The notes beneath the pieces were generated by a model that searched no databases, was not told where the DNA came from, and saw only the letters and a list, made by a program, of their open reading frames with translations. A stretch of DNA of 37,728 nt from Bondarzewia mesenterica (taxonomy: Eukaryota > Basidiomycota > Agaricomycetes > Russulales > Bondarzewiaceae), in the NCBI GenBank assembly GCA_004802705.1, contig SGPL01000336.1, forward strand, positions 1 through 37,728. The letters run 5' to 3'. Positions 33,613-37,728 of the stretch are shown in pieces. Position 1 is the stretch's first letter. Each line of letters begins with the position of its first letter. The position numbers and the translations under genes were made by a program.

Positions 33613-34210
33613 ACGGCTTGTAGAATGGCATCTGCTGCTCAATTCTGGAGTATGAATTTTTGTTTCGCATATCATAGATTATTGGGGTTTCATTTACATT
33701 CCGTATGGGGCCTAGGTTTTTCTTTCTTTCTTACATTGACATCTTCTGTTGTACCACAATTTGAATAAGTAGCACCATCGTGTTATATGGGGAATGCAAA
33801 CACGCTTTACCATGGAACAAATAGAAAAAATGATTCTCAAGGACAAATCACGTTGGTCAGTCATCTCATTTGCCGAGTTGCAAAAAAGACAGATAGACGG
33901 GTGATGGTCACGGTTCGTTCGTGAGGGGTTAGTTTGTAGTCGGAAGAAATGCAATCAACATTGTCATTTTCAACATTGCGTCTGATAATGTCCCGTTGTC
34001 TCTCGTGACTGTGTAAACGACCAATCACGAAGCCGTTATCTTTTCCCAGGCCCTCACCTGAGCGGAACGCGCACCCTCCGTCGTTCCGGGCCGCCTGTTC
34101 CGTAACGCAATTATGTACCGCGCTCCGCGTCCCCACAGATCGAGTTCCTCTAGAGGCCCTTTATCCGCACCACCACAATCTCCTCAATTTCTCAGGAATA
34201 GTTTGACGAG
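33613..34210 (+). other. Intergenic region upstream of the lactate dehydrogenase gene
   Basis: About 600 nt with the 3' end of the preceding gene and the promoter of the next. A T/C-rich tract lies at about 33717-33735 and A-rich patches at about 33820-33835. Short minus-strand frames have no motif. No clear TATA box is seen near the start at 34211. Confidence 0.5.
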
Positions 34211-37012
34211 ATGCCTGAACCTATCTCTGGGAAGACGGTCGCGCAACACAATTCGAGGGAGAGCTGCTGGATCATCGTTCATGGTGAGCTCGTTGTTCCG
34301 TCCTTCAGTTTTGGAAGCATGTACGGCGAGTGGGAACGCTCGGATTGCGAGGTATTTGTTCCATGGAGCTAATCAACGGGCTTGAGAGCCTATTCCATGA
34401 AGGACTGCCAAGTGGTTAGTGGCGTAAGGGTTGTCGATGCTCATGTCGTGATTTGTAGGCAACGTTTACGATATCACGGAGTTCCTTGACGGTGAGTGAG
34501 TTATTCGATTCGGCGCACATACCTTGACTAAACGCTTGGAACTTCTTCCTCATTAGAACATCCCGGTAATCCATTCCCTCATGTCCTGCCACTGAAACAC
34601 CACTCACAAGTTGAACAGGTGGGAGCAAGATCATCCTGAAATACGCAGGAAAAGACGCTACGTGAGTACTTTATTCCATCTCGAGCTGCTTCCATAATTC
34701 TGATGCTGACTCCAACAATAGCCAGGAATATGACCCCATCCATCCCCCCAATGCGATCACCGACAACCTACCGCCAGAGAAACAGTACGTCCGATCATGC
34801 ACAACCTCGCTGCTCATGCACGAAGTTACCCTTTAATTTCTCATTAGCTTGGGTCCGGTTGACATGGGCACCGTCGAGAAAGTCGTAGTCCAAATCTCCG
34901 ACGAAGACAAGGCGCGACAGGCGCGTATGGCAGCGCGGCCATCGCTGTCCGAAATTCTCAACCTTCACGATTTCGAGGTATGCATACCATACCATTCCTC
35001 CTCAACTCTGCTTGTGCTGATCATTATGACATATTTCTTTCCATGCTGCAGGCTATCGCTAAACTGGTTATGTCAGAGAAAGCATGGGCTTATTATTCCT
35101 CTGCTGCCGACGACGAAATTACGAACCGTGAAAACCACGCTGCTTACCACAGGTACATTCGAGCCATCCTCCTTGCGTGTGATACAGGATGAAAGGGCGT
35201 TTTGCGTTCAAGGATTTGGTTCCGTCCGCGCATATTGCGCGACATGACGGTGGTAGACTGGTCGACTCACATCCTAGGTTTCAAGTCCAAGATGCCTGTC
35301 TACATCGTCCGTTTTCCATCCCGCCACATGTTCCCGAATCATCTATTGATGCACTTTATTGCTGAATCTCGCAGACTGCGACCGCTCTTGGGAAACTTGG
35401 ACATCCTGACGGCGAGCTCAACCTAACAAGGGCAGGTGCGAAGCACGGTGTTATTCAAATGGTAAGGTCATCATTCCATCCTGGTATCCTCTGCTCTAAA
35501 TTGACACGCACCACGACGAAGATACCGACGCTGGCGTCCTGCGCATTTGACGACATCGTCGACGCTGCGGCGCCTGGCCAAGTCCAATTCCTTCAACTGT
35601 GCGTCCGTCACCGTGCCTCCACACACTCATATGTGCAATTTTCCTGACGTGTGTGTTTATATGCATTCGACATAGGTACGTCAACAAGGACCGGGAAGTG
35701 ACGCAACGCATCGTCCAACACGCGGAACAGCGCGGGATCAAAGCCCTGTTCATCACCGTCGACGCGCCCCAACTCGGGCGTCGCGAAAAAGTACGCCCCC
35801 CACCCTTCACCAGGATGTCAATATACCATGTTGCCTATCTTCCTATCTTCTTATCTTATTCCTTTGGCAGGACATGCGCATGAAGTTCGAGGCGGAGGAT
35901 CCGGACGAGGTGACAAAATCCGGAGATGATGTAGACCGGTCGCAGGGCGCTGCAAAGGCAATCACGGTATGCATATATATTGTCCCGTTCGCCCTTCATG
36001 AGTTCTCATAAAAGGATCCGTATGCGCACACGCACACTCTCAGGGCTTCATCGACCCCGGCCTGAAATGGGAAGACATACCCTGGTTTCAAAGCATCACG
36101 AAAAGTACGTAAACCCCCCCCCCCTCCCGCGCATGCCAAAAAAAAAACTATACATCCAACTCGAAATCGAAATCGCTGACCCCATGGCACCCATACGCAG
36201 TGCCACTCATCCTCAAAGGGGTCCAGTGCTGGGAAGACGCGCTCGAGGCGTACGACCGCGGGCTCGCAGGTGTCGTCCTGTCGAATCACGGGGGCCGTCA
36301 GCTCGACTTTGCGCGCTCCGGGATCGAGGTGCTCGTCGAGGTGGTCGAGCACCTGCGGGAGAAACGCGGGCTCACGTTCCCGAATGAGAAGTTTCAGCTG
36401 TTCGTCGATGGAGGTGTTAGGCGCGCGACGGACGTGCTCAAGGCCGTCGCGCTCGGTGCTACTGCTGGTGCGTGTCATTTTTATTTTCTCCAGCTATCTG
36501 TTGCTGCCATATTTGCCGTGATGGTCGTTAACTCGTCTTTTTTTTGGATGGTGGTGATGGCGGCAGTGGGCATCGGAAGACCTTTCTTGTATGCGTTCTC
36601 GGCGTATGGTGTGGACGGCGTGGACAAGGCGCTTCAGATCTTGCATGTCAGTCTCTCCATCACCTCCTCTCTCCCCGCTCCCCGCTCGACATGACGTTCT
36701 GACGTTTGATATGATTTTCTATTTATTTATTTTTGTTGTTGGAAGGACGAGTTCGAGATGAACATGCGCCTGCTCGGCGCGCAGACCATCAAGGACGTCG
36801 TCCCCGACATGGTCGACGCGTCCTCGATCCATTCGCACGTCGTCAACGTGCCCGGAGATCGGTTGTACGATTCCAATTGTAGGCATACTTCTTTTCCTCT
36901 CTCGTTCTCTCTCTCTTTCGGTACAACGCAGTGTGCTGATTGCCTACTTTGTATCTTGGTAGACGAGAGCATGCAGCATGCGCGGTTGAGAGAGATCAAG
37001 GCCAAGCTGTGA
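34211..37012 (+). CDS. Flavocytochrome b2-type L-lactate dehydrogenase
   Basis: An FMN- and heme-containing enzyme expected to oxidise L-lactate to pyruvate and pass electrons to cytochrome c. Seventeen exons join in frame (503 residues): 34211-34283, 34459-34491, 34557-34565, 34619-34661, 34722-34784, 34848-34977, 35052-35152, 35213-35306, 35375-35461, 35522-35598, 35676-35790, 35871-35966, 36044-36104, 36201-36467, 36567-36646, 36746-36878 and 36963-37012. The cytochrome b5 domain (about 1-75) shows SCWIIVHGNVYDITEFLDEH, the HPGG heme ligand and a second His in PIHPPNAI. The FMN barrel shows ITATALGKLGHPDGE, FITVDAPQLGRREKDMR, LILKGVQ, LSNHGGRQLD (catalytic His near 357) and DGGVRRATDVLKA. 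Yeast Cyb2 has a presequence of about 80 residues; here a TAG lies in frame at 34199-34201, so none is present unless an upstream exon exists. Another member of the FMN alpha-hydroxyacid oxidase family is possible. Confidence 0.9.
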
Positions 37013-37517
37013 GCGCGGGTGCTATGTGTACGCGGTCATCGATTGGTGTACTGTATGTATGCACGTGCGGCCGGTGTGGGATGCATTGTGGAATGATCTA
37101 TGTGTCGTGTGCGTGTGCTAGATCTCCTGCAGGTTATGGGGTGCTCGGATCATGTTAACACTTCTCGGCGGATTGTCAGGCTTTTGTTACTAGTGCTACT
37201 ACATCATTGTCTTCTCTTGCCCTGTTTATCACACATTTCATACCCTTTCCAACCGGAGATGGATGCGTCGCTTGAGAATGCATGAATATGATGAGACTTC
37301 ACCGTGTCAATTGAGCTCGTCAAAATCGCAAATGGGAACTTATGGAACCGATAACAGATACACTCTGATCTACATACATACGTACGTACAAACACAACAA
37401 ATCGCGAAAATAAAATTACCTTTCCCAACGCGCCATTGCGTCTTTGGAGGACAAAAGACAAAAAGATAAAGCACAAAGACAAAGACAAAAACAAACAGGG
37501 CTGGGGCCTTGCCAACT
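37013..37517. other. Intergenic region at the right end
   Basis: Downstream of the lactate dehydrogenase gene, 505 nt with T-rich stretches and an A-rich run at about 37450-37500 (AAAGACAAAGACAAAAACAAA). No gene is supported. Confidence 0.45.
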
Positions 37518-37728
37518 TCAAGCGGCTCCCCACCACACCCCACCCGACCCAAGCCACGCAGCGATCATCCACGCNTCATGCCGAAACGCCGCCACGGCCT
37601 CCGTATCCGCTTCCCGATCGGCACGCCACTCCCTATGTTCGAGGGCATGCGCGAGCGCGGTGAACCCCGCGGGACACCCCTCGTGTGCGGGCGGGTGCGC
37701 GGTGAACGATTCGCGGTGGGTGAAGATC
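37518..37728 (-). CDS. Possible C-terminal fragment of a gene truncated by the window end
   Basis: On the minus strand a frame enters from the right edge and stays open for about 69 codons to a TGA at 37518-37520. It is GC-rich and rich in Ala, His and Glu (for example ALAHALEHREW and AWMIAAWLGSG), with one unknown base at 37575. The composition looks coding, but GC-rich DNA often has long open frames and a plus-strand frame here is open too. I recognise no family. Confidence 0.3.
   Translation of the reverse strand, partial: IFTHRESFTAHPPAHEGCPAGFTALAHALEHREWRADREADTEAVAAFRHXAWMIAAWLGSGGVWWGAA

Overview
The window looks like nuclear DNA from a filamentous basidiomycete, most likely an Agaricomycete. 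It is about half GC, genes are close together on both strands, and nearly every gene is cut by many short introns (mostly 45-85 nt, GT...AG). It carries a DUF6533-type seven-helix protein and a fungal TRK potassium transporter. All gene models below were built by hand from splice signals, reading frame and remembered family motifs; no database search was run.

Layout, left to right. 1-4114: no gene I can name, only a TATA-box-led stretch of coding-like sequence on the minus strand (about 2717-2976). 4115-4931 (-): dynactin subunit 5. 5635-6507 (+): TMEM70-like mitochondrial protein. 6795-7581 (+): HRI1-family protein. 8481-11113 (+): arrestin-like trafficking adaptor with a PPAY tail. 12412-13844 (-): PP2A leucine carboxyl methyltransferase. 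14215-15721 (+): four-helix membrane protein of unknown role. 16997-21923 (+): eIF4G. 22395-23114 (+): TIM22. 24320-26084 (+): DUF6533 seven-helix protein in 13 exons. 26624-30513 (-): TRK potassium transporter in 21 exons. 31995-33612 (+): isocitrate lyase/PEP mutase superfamily enzyme, possibly an oxaloacetate hydrolase. 34211-37012 (+): flavocytochrome b2-type lactate dehydrogenase in 17 exons. 37518-37728 (-): possible C-terminal end of a gene running off the window.

These are mostly housekeeping genes rather than a cluster: dynein transport, mitochondrial biogenesis and import, phosphatase regulation, translation initiation, nutrient-transporter traffic, potassium uptake and organic-acid metabolism. 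The nearest thing to a functional pair is the PEP-mutase-like enzyme followed on the same strand by the lactate dehydrogenase, both acting on small C2-C4 acids.

Two patterns stand out. Four conserved genes, and perhaps a fifth, carry a single one-base frame break inside or next to a family motif; with one N near the right end this suggests leftover sequencing indels. Several genes also need very short internal exons (8, 9, 10, 15, 16 and 20 nt), and two introns start with GC. I found no CRISPR array, intact transposon, rRNA or tRNA, and no evidence for a novel multi-gene system.
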